Source: Clusia tigrina (Eukaryota > Arthropoda > Insecta > Diptera > Clusiidae). From it: 64,000 nucleotides of DNA. The translations under genes and the position numbers were made by a program. Below the pieces are notes generated by a model that was not told the origin of the DNA, searched no databases, and was given only the letters and a program-made list of their open reading frames with translations. Below are positions 24,537-36,300 of the stretch, piece by piece. The stretch's first letter is position 1. Each line of letters starts with the position of its first letter. The stretch is taken from NCBI GenBank assembly GCA_920105625.2, contig CAKKTE020000328.1:1736001-1800000 (forward strand). The letters run 5' to 3'.

Positions 24537-26606
24537 TTAAAGTATCTTCCCGATTTAGAAAAAGTTAACATTCAGCGTTGCTATTTAAAATCAATCGTTG
24601 ATTACACCGATGCATACATAGAGCTTCATACATTTGTGGATGCGAGTGAAAGCTGGTATGCAGCAGTAGCTTTTTTTCGTATAGTGAGTAATAATAACAT
24701 CGTTTGCTCGCTAGTGGGATCTAAAACCCGTGTTGCCCCTTTGAAAATCACATCAATACCTCGTTTGGAGTTAATGGCTGCACTCATCGTCTGTCGTTTC
24801 GCCAACAACATTTTAAAAAATCACACGATCTCCATAAATAAAAAATATTATTGGTCTGACTCGAAGACAGTAATCAGTTGGTTACAAAATGGTAATAAAA
24901 AGTGTCACCAATTTGTCTCTTTGCGTATTAGCGAAATTTTGGATACTACGGATCTGCAAGATTGGCATTGGATTCCGGGAAAGCACAACGTTGCCGATGA
25001 AGCAACAAAGTGGGCTAAAAAACCCGACATCTCTTTCGAAAGTCGGTGGTTTAAGGGGCCTGATTTCCTTTTAACACCTAAAAGTGAATGGCCAAGCTAT
25101 GAAACAAAGTTAGAATCATGTGATTCAGAGGTAGTCGAATGTGTTCATGTTCATGATATAGAAGAAATGGTTATAAACATAAATCGTTTTTCCAACTGGA
25201 ATAGATTGTTGAGGACCACTGCATATGTGATTCGTTTTTGTGATGCTGTTCAACAAAAAGCAAAATCTAAGAGTGAACTTGAGTCTACTGAACTTGCCAG
25301 AGCAGAAAATTTATTGTTTCGTCTTGCACAACATGAAATTTACCATGAAGAAATTCATCTTTTAAAATCAAACAAAAAATTATCTAAGTCAAGCTCATTG
25401 TACAAACTTACTCCAAAACTGGATGAAAACCAAATCCTTCGTGTAGAAGGCCGAATAGATAGAGCTATTGTTCCTGAGGAAACCAAATCCCCTATAATTT
25501 TACCTAGGGGTATTCGCATTACACAACTGTTAATTATGAATTTTCATATAAATTACAAACACCTCAATCACGAAACCGTGTTAAACGAATTGAGGCAGCG
25601 ATTTTATATTCCTCGGCTAAGAGCGGTTTTCAAAAATTCATTGAAGCAGTGCCAAATGTGTAAAATAAAGAAAGCTGTTCCAAACTTTCCTCAAATGGCG
25701 AAGTTACCAGAAGCCCGATTGGCAGCGTTTTGTCGTCCTTTTACATATACAGCTGTGGATTACTTTGGCCCAATTATGGTGACGGTTGGCCGACATACAG
25801 AAAAGAGGTACGGTGCTTTGTTTACATGTCTTACGGTAAGGGCTGTCCATATAGAGGTTGTCAACACTCTAAATACTTCATCGTGTATAATAGCAATTAG
25901 AAATTTTATATGTCGTCGCGGAACACCGAGGGAGTTCTTTAGTGACAACGGGACGAATTTTGTTAGCGCAGAAAGGGAAATTCGAGAAGCCGTGGAAGAA
26001 GTTGATAAAAACAAACTAGTACATGTTTTTACTACGGCTACAACAAAATGGAACTTTATCCCACCCTCGTCTCCGCATATGGGAGGGGCCTGGGAGAGGC
26101 TCGTAAGGTCGGTAAAAAACGTTTTTTATAGTATTTCACATACTCGCACACCAAGCGATGAGCTACTTCGGGGAATGCTAGCTGAAGTAGAAAACATAAT
26201 TAATTCGCGACCATTGGTTTACGTTCCGACAAATCACCTGCTGGTGTATTCATCAAATGGTATGAAACCGTTAGCGACATACGACGACAGCGGCGTGGCA
26301 CTTAAGCATAACTGGCTCGCTTCTCAACAGTATGCAGAGATATTTTGGCGCAAGTGGGTAAAAGAGTACTTGCCATCTTTAACGCTTAGAACGAAGTGGC
26401 ATGAAAAGACTAAGCCGTTGCAAGTTGGTGACTTAGTTAATGTGGTTGACCCGTCGAGTCCAAGAAACGTGTGGCCAAGAGGTAAAATTGTAGAAACTAC
26501 TATGGCAAATGATGGGCAGGTACGAAAGGCGAGGGTCCTAACTACAAGTGGAGTAATTGTGCGCCCTGCAACAAGATTGGCGGTATTGGATGTGTCCTCT
26601 ATTTAG
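24537..26606 (+). pseudogene. pol: BEL/Pao pol: RNase H, integrase and DUF5641-like tail
   Basis: Same frame as RT, separated only by the TGA at 24534. Numbering from the GTG at 24636 (not a real start): RNase H acidic residues D2, E45, D75 and D121 are present (DAS, RLELMAAL, SDSK, NVADEATKW). The zinc-binding integrase N-terminus has H304/H309 and C339/C342. The catalytic core has D375 (AVDYFGP), D437 (SDNGTNF) and E487 (GGAWERLVRS), a complete DDE triad. The last 120 residues match the DUF5641-like C-terminus of Pao integrases (LQVGDLV, WPRGKI, R-P-x-x-R-L). The stop at 26604 lies 40 bp before the 3' LTR. From 24537 to 26606 there is no further break. Integrase would insert element DNA into the host genome. 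Confidence 0.92.
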
Positions 26607-26639
26607 GAGTATGACTTCGAAAGCCTCTCGTCATACTGC
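26607..26639 (+). other. Short 3' untranslated region of the element
   Basis: 33 bp between the pol stop and the polypurine tract. It is too short to hold an env or other ORF. Confidence 0.7.
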
Positions 26640-26646
26640 AGGGGGG
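26640..26646 (+). other. Polypurine tract (AGGGGGG)
   Basis: An A followed by six G directly abuts the first TG of the 3' LTR, the expected site for plus-strand DNA priming. The tract is short. Confidence 0.8.
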
Positions 26647-27073
26647 TGTAGCCGCCACTGTTAAATTAAGAAAAATGCAGCTCTGAAATGATGCAGCTCT
26701 GGTATCTTTATTACCTTTTATACTATAATTATTATACTTACGTCAATCATACATTATGCATTTATCTGTCAATTCTGCTTTACATCCGGAAATTCTTTTT
26801 CTTTTAAACATATCTTTCGTAAAAAGCAGAAGTAGTTGCGCATAACTTGCGTCATATTTTCATAAATGAAAAGCTGATGGTTTGAAACCAAAAAGTAAGA
26901 GTTAATATACTTTACTTATATACAATTTCTTTAATCAATTAACTATGTATTATTTTAAGGAATTAAAACATAAGGTTGCGTCACAAGTTGACAATAAAGA
27001 AATAATTGCATTTCACTGAAATTAACCTGTGTTGAAAATCAATTCAAGCCATCACGAGCTACTGTTGCGGACA
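26647..27073 (+). repeat. 3' LTR of BEL/Pao element
   Basis: 427 bp, TG...CA, colinear with the 5' LTR and 99.3% identical (three substitutions, no indels). It carries AATAAA at 26993-26998, which would end element transcripts. Confidence 0.97.
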
Positions 27074-27078
27074 GGTAG
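27074..27078. other. Target-site duplication, right copy (GGTAG)
   Basis: Identical to 20471-20475. The satellite continues as catagctttg, exactly where the left flank stopped. Confidence 0.95.
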
Positions 27079-27574
27079 CATAGCTTTGAGCGAAAGCTTA
27101 AATTGACAAGCGGCTCGAGTACTTTATTGTTACAAAATTTCAAGGTTTAATGACGCTCCTGTAAAAAGTTACAAGCATTTGTATTTTGCAAAATTTGATA
27201 GGTGAAGGACGTACCGTATAAAAGTTAGGGCCATTTGAAGTTTTATCGGTGTTTGATTTGGGACTCAAGGGTACCATAGCTTTGAGCGATAGCTTAAATT
27301 GACAAGAGGCTCGAGTTCTTTATTGTTACAAAATTTCAAGGTTTTATGACGCTCCAGTAAAAAGTTACAAGCATTTGTATGTTGCAAACTTTGATAGGTG
27401 TAGGGCGTACCGTATAGAAGGTAGGGCCATTTGAGGTTTTCTCAGTGTTTCATTTGGGACTCAAGGGTAGCATAGCTTTGAGCGATAGCTTAAATTGACA
27501 AGAGGCTCGAGTACTTTATTGTTACAAAATTTCAAGGTTTTATGACGCTCCAGTAAAAAGTTACAAGCATTTGC

Positions 27575-29300
27575 ATGTTGCAAACTTCGATAGGTGTAGG
27601 ACGTACCGTATAGAAGTTAGGGCCATTTGAAGTTTTATCAGTGTTTGATTTGGGACTCAAGGGTAGCATATCTTTGAGCGATGGCTTAAATTGACAAGAG
27701 GCTCGAGTACTTTATTGGTACAAAATTTAAAGGTTTTATGACGCTCCAGTAAAAAGTTACACGCATTTGTATGTTGCAAACTTTGATAGGTGTAGGACGT
27801 ACCGTTTAGAAGTTAGGGCGATTTGAAGTTTTCTCAGTGTTTGATTTGGGACTCAAGGGTAGCATAGCTTTGAGCGATAGCTTAAATTGACAAGGGGCTC
27901 GAGTACTTTATTGTTACAAAATTTCAAAGTTTTATGACGCTCCAGTAAAAAATTACAAGCATTTGTATGTTGCAAACTTTGATAGGTGTAGGGCGTACCG
28001 TATAGAAGTTAGGGCCATTTGAAGTTTTCTCAGTGTTTCATTTGGGACTCAAGGGTAGCATAGCTTTGAGCGATACCTTAAATTGACAAGAGGCTCGAGT
28101 ACTTTATTGTTACAAAATTTCAAGGTTTTATGACGCTCCAGTAAAAAGTTACAAGCATTTGTATGTTGCAAACTTTGATAGGTGTAGGGCGTACCGTATA
28201 GAAGTTAGGGCCATTTGAAGTTTTCTCAGTGTTTTATTTGGGACTCAAGGGTAGCATAGCTTTGAGCGATAGCTTAAATTGACAAGAGGCTCGAGTACTT
28301 TATTGTTACAAAATTTCAAGGTTTTATGACGCTCCAGTAAAAAGTTACAAGCATTTGTATGTTGCAAACTTCGATAGGTGTAGGACGTACCGTATAGAAG
28401 TTAGGGCCATTTGAAGTTTTATCAGTGTTTGATTTGGGACTCAAGGGTAGCATAGCTTTGAGCGATAGCTTAAATTGACAAGAGGCTCGAGTACTTTATT
28501 GTTAAAAATTTCAAGGTCTTATGACGCTCCAGTAAAAAGTTACAAGCATTTGTATGTTGCAAACTTCGATAGGTGTAGGACGTACCGTATAGAAGTTAGG
28601 GCCATTTGAAGTTTTATCAGTGTTTGATTTGGGACTCAAGGGTAGCATAGCTTTGAGCGATAGCTTAAATTGACAAGAGGCTCGCGTACTTTATTGTTAC
28701 AAAATTTCAAGGTCTTATGACGCTCCAGTAAAAAGTTACAAGCATTTGTATGTTGCAAACATTGATAGGTGTAGGACGTACCGTATACAAGTTATGGCCA
28801 TTTGAAGTTTTATCAGTGTTTGATTTGGGACTCAAGGGTAGCATATCTTTGAGCGATGGCTTAAATTGACAAGAGGCTCGAGTACTTTATTGGTACAAAA
28901 TTTAAAGGTTTTATGACGCTCCAGTAAAAAGTTACACGCATTTGTATGTTGCAAACTTTGATAGGTGTAGGACGTACCGTTTAGAAGTTAGGGCGATTTG
29001 AAGTTTTCTCAGTGTTTGATTTGGGACTCAAGGGTAGCATAGCTTTGAGCGATAGCTTAAATTGACAAGGGGCTCGAGTACTTTATTGTTACAAAATTTC
29101 AAAGTTTTATAACGCTCCAGTAAAAAATTACAAGCATTTGTATGTTGCAAACTTTGATAGGTGTAGGGCGTACCGTATAGAAGTTAGGGCCATTTGAAGT
29201 TTTCTCAGTGTTTCATTTGGGACTCAAGGGTAGCATAGCTTTGAGCGATACCTTAAATTGACAAGAGGCTCGAGTACTTTATTGTTACAAAATTTCAAGG
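27575..29300. repeat. Higher-order repeat E: 6-monomer series, period 1175 bp
   Basis: Shared marks at an offset of 1175 bp include ttattggtac with tttaaagg (27715/28890), gggcgattt, and the rare gcgatacctt (28070/29245). The period is one base under 6 x 196 because a base is missing in the A-run near 28503 (gttaaaaattt). Boundaries are approximate. Confidence 0.7.
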
Positions 29301-30912
29301 TTTTATGACGCTCCAGTAAAAAGTTACAAGCATTTGTATGTTGCAAACTTTGATAGGTGTAGGGCGTACCGTATAGAAGTTAGGGCCATTTGAAGTTTTC
29401 TCAGTGTTTTATTTGGGACTGAAGGGTAGCATAGCTTTGATCGATAGCTTAAATTGACTAGAGGCTCGAGTACTTTATTGTTACAAAATTTCAAGGTCTT
29501 ATGACGCTGCAGTAAAAAGTTACAAGCATTTGTATGTTGCAAAGTTTGATAGGTGTAGGACGTACCGTATAGAAGTTAGGGCCATGTGAAGTTTTATCAG
29601 TGTTTGCTTTGGGAGTCAAGGGTAGCATATCTTTGAGCGATGGCTTAAATTGACAAGAGGCTCGAGTACTTTATTGTTACAAAATTTCAAGGTTTTATGA
29701 CGCTCCAGTAAAAAGTTACAAGTATTTGTATGTTGCAAACTTTGATAGGTGTAGGACGTACCGTATAGAAGTTAGGGCCATTTGAAGTTTTATCAGTGTT
29801 TGATTTGGGACTCAAGGGTAGCATAGCTTTGAGCGATAGCTTAAATTGACAAGAGGCTCTCGTACTTTATTGTTACAAAATTTCAAGGTTTTATGACGCT
29901 CCAGTAAAAAGTTACAAGCATTTGTATGTTGCAAACTTTGACAGGTATAGGGCGTACCGTATAGAAGTTAGGGCCATTTGAAGTTTTCTCAGTGTTTCAT
30001 TTGGGACACAAGGGTAGCATAGCTTTGAGCGATAGCTTAAATTGACAAGAGGCTCGAGTATTTTATTGTTAAAAAATTTGAAGGTTTTATGACGCTCCAG
30101 TAAAAAGTTACAAGCATTTGTATGTTGCAAACTTTGATAGGTGTAGGACGTACCGTATAGAAGTTAGGGCCATTTGAAGTTTTCTCAGTGTTTCATTTGG
30201 GACTCAAGGGTAGCATATCTTTGAGCGATGGCTTAAATTGACAAGAGGCTCGAGTACTTTATTGTTACAAAATTTGAAGGTTTTATGACGCTCCAGTAAA
30301 AAGTTACAAGCATTTGTATGTTGCAAACTTTGATAGGTGTAGGACGTACCGTATAGAAGTTAGGGCCATTTGAAGTTTTATCATTGTCTGATTTGGGACT
30401 CAAGGGTAGCATAGCTTTGAGCGATAGCTTAAATTGACAAGAGGCTCGAGTACTTTATTGTTACAAAATTTCAAGGTATTATGACGCTCCAGTAAAAAGT
30501 TACACGCATTTGTATGTTGCAATATTTGATAGGTGTAGGTCGTACCGTATAGAAGTTAGGGCCATTTAAAGTTTTCTCAGTGTTTGATTTGGGACTCAAG
30601 GGTAGCATAGCTTTGAGCGATAGCTTAAATTGACAAGAGGCTCGAGTACTTTATTGTTACAAAATTTCAAGGTCTTATGACGCTCCAGTAAAAAGTTACA
30701 AGCATTTGTATATTGCAATATTTGATAGGTGTAGGACGTACCGTATAGAAGTTAGGGCCATTTAAAGTTTTCTCAGTGTTTGATTTGGGACTCAAGGGTA
30801 GCATAGCTTTGAGCGATAGCTTAAATTGACAAGGGGCTCGAGTACTTTATTGTTACAAAATTTCAAAGTTTTATGACGCTCCAGTAAAAAATTACAAGCA
30901 TTTGTATGTTGC

Positions 30913-31090
30913 AAACTTTGATAGGTGTAGGGCGTACCGTATAGAAGTTAGGGCCATTTGAAGTTTTGTCAGTGTTTCATTTGGGACTCAAGGGTAGCAT
31001 AAATTGACAAAAGTTTCGAGTACTTTATTGTTACAAAATTTCAAGGTTTTATGACGCTCCAGTAAAAAGTTACAAGCATTTGTATGTTGC
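30913..31090. repeat. 178-bp deleted satellite monomer, copy 1
   Basis: 18 bp are missing at the junction 31000/31001, so gcat joins aaattgac, and the next bases read aaagtttcgag. Exact copies lie at +1942 (32855-33032) and +6016 from there (38871-39048). One deletion was therefore spread by larger duplications. Confidence 0.9.
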
Positions 31091-32854
31091 AAACTTTGAT
31101 AGGTGTAGGACGTACCGTATAGAAGTTAGGGCAATTTGAAGTTTTATCAGTGTTTGATTTGGGACTCAAGGGTAGCATAGCTTTGAGCGATAGCTTAAAT
31201 TGACAAGAGGCTCGAGTACTTTATTGTGACAAAATTTCAAGGACTTATGACGCTCCAGTAAAAAGTTACAAGCATTTGTATGTTGCAAACTTTGATAGGT
31301 GTAGGGCGTACCGTATAGAAGTTAGGGCCATTTGAAGTTTTCTCAGTGTTTTATTTGGGACTGAAGGGTAGCATAGCTTTGATCGATAGCTTAAATTGAC
31401 TAGAGGCTCGAGTACTTTATTGTTACAAAATTTCAAGGTCTTATGACGCTCCAGTAAAAAGTTACAAGCATTTGTATGTTGCAAACTTTGATAGGTGTAG
31501 GACGTACCGTATAGAAGTTAGGGCCATGTGAAGTTTTATCAGTGTTTGCTTTGGGAGCCAAGGGTAGCATATCTTTGAGCGATGGCTTAAATTGACAAGA
31601 GGCTCGAGTACTTTATTGTTACAAAATTTCAAGGTTTTATGACGCTCCAGTAAAAAGTTACAAGTATTTGTATGTTGCAAACTTTGATAGGTGTAGGACG
31701 TACCGTATAGAAGTTAGGGCCATTTGAAGTTTTATCAGTGTTTGATTTGGGACTCAAGGGTAGCATAGCTTTGAGCGATAGCTTAAATTGACAAGAGGCT
31801 CTCGTACTTTATTGTTACAAAATTTCAAGGTTTTATGACGCTCCAGTAAAAAGTTACAAGCATTTGTATGTTGCAAACTTTGACAGGTATAGGGCGTACC
31901 GTATAGAAGTTAGGGCCATTTGAAGTTTTCTCAGTGTTTCATTTGGGACACAAGGGTAGCATAGCTTTGAGCGATAGCTTAAATTGACAAGAGGCTCGAG
32001 TATTTTATTGTTACAAAATTTGAAGATTTTATGACGCTCCAGTAAAAAGTTACAAGCATTTGTATGTTGCAAACTTTGATAGGTGTAGGACGTACCGTAT
32101 AGAAGTTAGGGCCATTTGAAGTTTTCTCAGTGTTTCATTTGGGACTCAAGGGTAGCATATCTTTGAGCGATGGCTTAAATTGACAAGAGGCTCGAGTACT
32201 TTATTGTTACAAAATTTGAAGGTTTTATGACGCTCCAGTAAAAAGTTACAAGCATTTGTATGTTGCAAACTTTGATAGGTGTAGGACGTACCGTATAGAA
32301 GTTAGGGCCATTTGAAATTTTATCATTGTCTGATTTGGGACTCAAGGGTAGCATAGCTTTGAGCGATAGCTTAAATTGACAAGAGGCTCGAGTACTTTAT
32401 TGTTACAAAATTTCAAGGTCTTATGACGCTCCAGTAAAAAGTTACACGCATTTGTATGTTGCAATATTTGATAGGTGTAGGTCGTACCGTATAGAAGTTA
32501 GGGCAATTTAAAGTTTTCTCAGTGTTTGATTTGGGACTCAAGGGTAGCATAGCTTTGAGCGATAGCTTAAATTGACAAGAGGCTCGAGTACTTTATTGTT
32601 ACAAAATTTCAAGGTCTTATGACGCTCCAGTAAAAAGTTACACGCATTTGTATATTGCAATATTTGATAGGTGTAGGACGTACCGTATAGAAGTTAGGGC
32701 CATTTAAAGTTTTCTCAGTGTTTGATTTGGGACTCAAGGGTAGCATAGCTTTGAGCGATAGCTTAAATTGACAAGGGGCTCGAGTACTTTATTGTTACAA
32801 AATTTCAAAGTTTTATGACGCTCCAGTAAAAAATTACAAGCATTTGTATGTTGC

Positions 32855-33032
32855 AAACTTTGATAGGTGTAGGGCGTACCGTATAGAAGTTAGGGCCATT
32901 TGAAGTTTTGTCAGTGTTTCATTTGGGACTCAAGGGTAGCATAAATTGACAAAAGTTTCGAGTACTTTATTGTTACAAAATTTCAAGGTTTTATGACGCT
33001 CCAGTAAAAAGTTACAAGCATTTGTATGTTGC
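32855..33032. repeat. 178-bp deleted satellite monomer, copy 2
   Basis: Same 18-bp deletion, junction 32942/32943, 1942 bp from copy 1, in the second unit of repeat F. Confidence 0.9.
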
Positions 33033-33228
33033 AAACTTTGATAGGTGTAGGACGTACCGTATAGAAGTTAGGGCAATTTGAAGTTTTATCAGTGTTTGAT
33101 TTGGGACTCAAGGGTAGCATAGCTTTGAGCGATAGCTTAAATTGACAAGAGGCTCGAGTACTTTATTGTGACAAAATTTCAAGGACTTATGACGCTCCAG
33201 TAAAAAGTTACAAGCATTTGTATGTTGC

Positions 33229-33384
33229 AAACTTAGTAGGACGTACAGTGTTCGATTTGGGACTCAAGCGTAGCAAAGCTTTGAGCGATGGCTTAAATTG
33301 ACAAGAGGCTCGAGTACTTTATTGTTACAAAATTTCAAGGTTTTATGACGCTCCAGTAAAAAGTTACAAGCATTTGTATGTTGG
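33229..33384. repeat. 156-bp deleted satellite monomer, copy 1
   Basis: A net 40 bp is missing between aaactt and gatttggg: the text reads aaacttagtagg then acgtacagtgttcg. The same monomer has gactcaagcgtagcaaagc. Full-length monomers with that last mark occur near 44960, 48300 and 50450, so the undeleted relative survives in the array. The second deleted copy is at 39245-39400. Confidence 0.9.
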
Positions 33385-36300
33385 AAACTTTGATAGGTGT
33401 AGGACGTACCGTATAGAAGTTAGGGCCATTTAAAGTTTTATAAGTGTTTGATTTGGGACTCAAGGGTAGCATAGCTTTGAGCTATAGCTTAAATTGACAA
33501 GAGGCTCAAGTACTTTATTATTACAAAATTTCAAGATTTTATGACCTTAAAGTAAAAAGTTACAAGCATTTGTATGTTGCAAAATTTGATAGGTGTAGGA
33601 CGTACCGTATAGAAGTTGGGGCCATTTGAAGTTGTATCAGTGTTTTATTTTGAGCTCAAGGGTGCCATAGCTTTGAGCGGTAGCTTAAATTGACAAGAGG
33701 CTCGAGTACTTTATTGTTACAAAATTTCAAGGTTTTATGACGCTCCAGCGAAAAGTTACAAGCATTTGTATGTTGCAAACTTTGTTAGGTGTAGGACGTA
33801 CCGTATAGAAGTTGGGGCCATTTGAAGTTTTATCAGTGTTTGATTTGGGACTCAAGGGTAGCATATCTTTGAGCGATGGCTTAAATTGACAAGAGGCTCG
33901 AGTACTTTATTGGTACATAATTTGAAGGTTTTATGACGCTCCAGTAAAAAGTTACACGCATTTGTATGTTGCAAACTTTGATAGGTGTAGGACGTACCGT
34001 TTAGAAGTTAGGGCCATTTGAAGTTTTCTCAGTGTTTCATTTGGGACTCAAGGGTAGCATAGCTTTGAGCGATAGCTTAAATTGACAAGGTGCTCGAGTA
34101 CTTTATTGTTACAAAATTTCAAAGTTTTATGACGCTCCAGTAAAAAATTACAAGCATTTGTATGTTGCAAACTTTGATAGGTGTAGGGCGTACCGTATAG
34201 AAGTTAGGGCCATTTGAAGTTTTCTCAGTGTTTCATTTGGGACTCAAGGGTAGCATAGCTTTGACCGATATCTTAAATTGATAAGAGGCTCGAGTACTTT
34301 ATTGTTACAAAATTTCAAGGTTTTATGACGCTCCAGTAAAAAGTTACAAGCATTTGTATGTTGCAAACTTTGATAGGTGTAGGGCGAACCGTATAGAAGT
34401 TAGGGCCATTTGAAGTTTTCTCAGTGTTTCATTTGGGACTCAAGGGTAGCATAGCTTTGAGCGATAGCTTAAATTGACAAGAGGCTCGAGTACTTTATTG
34501 TTACAAAATTTCAAGGTCTTATGACGCTCCAGTAAAAAGTTACAAGCATTTGTATGTTGCAAACTTTGATAGGTGTAGGACGTACCGTATAAAAGTTAGG
34601 GCCATTTAAAGTTTTATAAGTGTTTGATTTGGGACTCAAGGGTAGCATAGCTTTGAGCTATAGCTTAAATTGACAAGAGGCTCAAGTACTTTATTATTAC
34701 AAAATTTCAAGATTTTATGACCTTAAAGTAAAAAGTTACAAGCATTTGTATGTTGCAAAATTTGATAGGTGTAGGACGTACCGTATAGAAGTTGGTGCCA
34801 TTTGAAGTTTTATCAGTGTTTTATTTTGAGCTCAAGGGTGCCATAGCTTTGAGCGATAGCTTAAATTGACAAGAGGCTCGAGTACTTTATTGTTACAAAA
34901 TTTCAAGGTTTTATGACGCTCCAGTAAAAAGTTACAAGCATTTGTATGTTGCAAACATTGATAGGTGTAGGGCGTACCGTATAGAAGCTAGGGCCATTTG
35001 AAGTTTTCTCAGTGTTTCATTTGGGACTCAAGGGTAGCATAGCTTTGAGCGATAGCTTTAATTGACAAGAGGCTCGAGTACTGTATTGTTACAAAATTTT
35101 AAGGTCTTATGACGCTCCAGTAAAAAGTTACAAGCATTTGTATGTTGCAAACTTTGATAGGTGTAGGACGTACCGTATAGAAGTTAGGGCCATTTGAAGT
35201 TTTATCAGTGTTTGATTTGGGACTCAAGGGTAGCATATCTTTGAGCGGTGGCTTAAATTGACAAGAGGCTCGAGTACTTTATTGTTACAAAATTTCAAGG
35301 ATTTATGACGCTCCAGTAAAAAGTTAGAAGCATTTGTATGTTGCAACCTTTGATAGGTGTAGGACGTACCGTATAGAAGTTAGGGCCATTTGAAGTTTTA
35401 TCAGTGTTCAATTTGGGACTCAAGGGTAGCATAGCTTTGAGCGATAGCTTAAATTGACAAAAGGCTCGAGTACTCTATTGTTACAAAATTTCAAGGTTTT
35501 ATGACGCTCCAGTAAAAAGTTACAAGCATTTGTATGTTGCAAACTTTGATAGGTGTAGGCCGTACCGTATAGAAGTTAGGGCTATTTAAAGTTTTCTCAG
35601 TGTTTCATTTGGGACTCAAGGGTAGCATAGCTTTGAGCGATAGCTTAAATTGACAAGGGGCTCGAGTACTGTATTGTTACAAAATTTCAAGGTTTTATGA
35701 AGCTCCAGTAAAAAATTACAAGCATTTGTATGTTGCAAACTTTGATAGGTGTAGGGCGTACCGTATAGAAGTTAGGGCCATTTGAAGTTTTCTCAGTGAT
35801 TCATTTGGGACTCAAGGGTAGTATAGCTTTGAGCGATAGCTTAAATTGACAAAAGGCTCGAGTACTTTATTGTTACAAAATTTCAAGGTTTTATGACGCT
35901 CCAGTAAAAAGTTACAAGCATCTGTATGTTGCAAATTTTGATAGGTGTAGGACGTACCGTATAGAAGTTAGGGCCATTTGAAGTTTTCTCAGTGTTTGAT
36001 TTGGGACTCAAGGGTAGCATAGCTTTGAGCGATAGCTTAAATTGACAAGAGGCTCGAGTACTTTATTGTTACAAAATTTCAAGGACTTATGACGCTCCAG
36101 TAAAGAGTTACAACCATTTGTATGTTGCAAACTTTGATAGGTGTAGGACGTACCGTATAAAAGTTAGGGCCATTTAAAGTTTTATAAGTGTTTGATTTGG
36201 GACTCAAGGGTAGCATAGCTTTGAGCTATAGCTTAAATTGACAAGAGGCTCAAGTACTTTATTATTACAAAATTTCAAGATTTTATGACCTTAAAGTAAA

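Larger units (their letters stand above)
20476..27073 (+). mobile_element. BEL/Pao LTR retrotransposon, full length, inactivated
   Basis: A complete 6598-bp insertion inside one satellite monomer. It has two 427-bp LTRs beginning TG and ending CA, a GGTAG duplication on both sides and a G-run before the 3' LTR. The internal domain order is Gag, protease, RT, RNase H, integrase on the + strand. The BEL/Pao assignment rests on DUF1759-like Gag, a DUF1758-like protease with DDGS, RT with YVDD, the HHCC-DDE integrase followed by a DUF5641-like tail, and the single gag-pol frame layout. No env-like ORF follows integrase. Four in-frame stops and one frameshift break the polyprotein, so it is not autonomous. 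LTR divergence of 3/427 (0.7%) indicates recent insertion. The subfamily is not recognised. Confidence 0.97.
29310..33192. repeat. Higher-order repeat F: two tandem 1942-bp (10-monomer) units
   Basis: About 29310-31250 and 31252-33192 match at a constant 1942 bp, which is 10 x 196 minus 18. Marks in order are: gggactgaagg with gatcgatag and gactagagg; catgtgaag with tttgctttgg; ggctctcgtac; gacaggtatag; tattttattg; tcattgtctg; gtaggtcgtacc; tatattgcaata; and the monomer with an 18-bp deletion. The left boundary falls between the ttgtgac/aggactt monomer and the next one. Confidence 0.85.

Noticed and set aside
26607..26646. Possible env gene after integrase
   Set aside because: Only 40 bp separate the pol stop from the 3' LTR.
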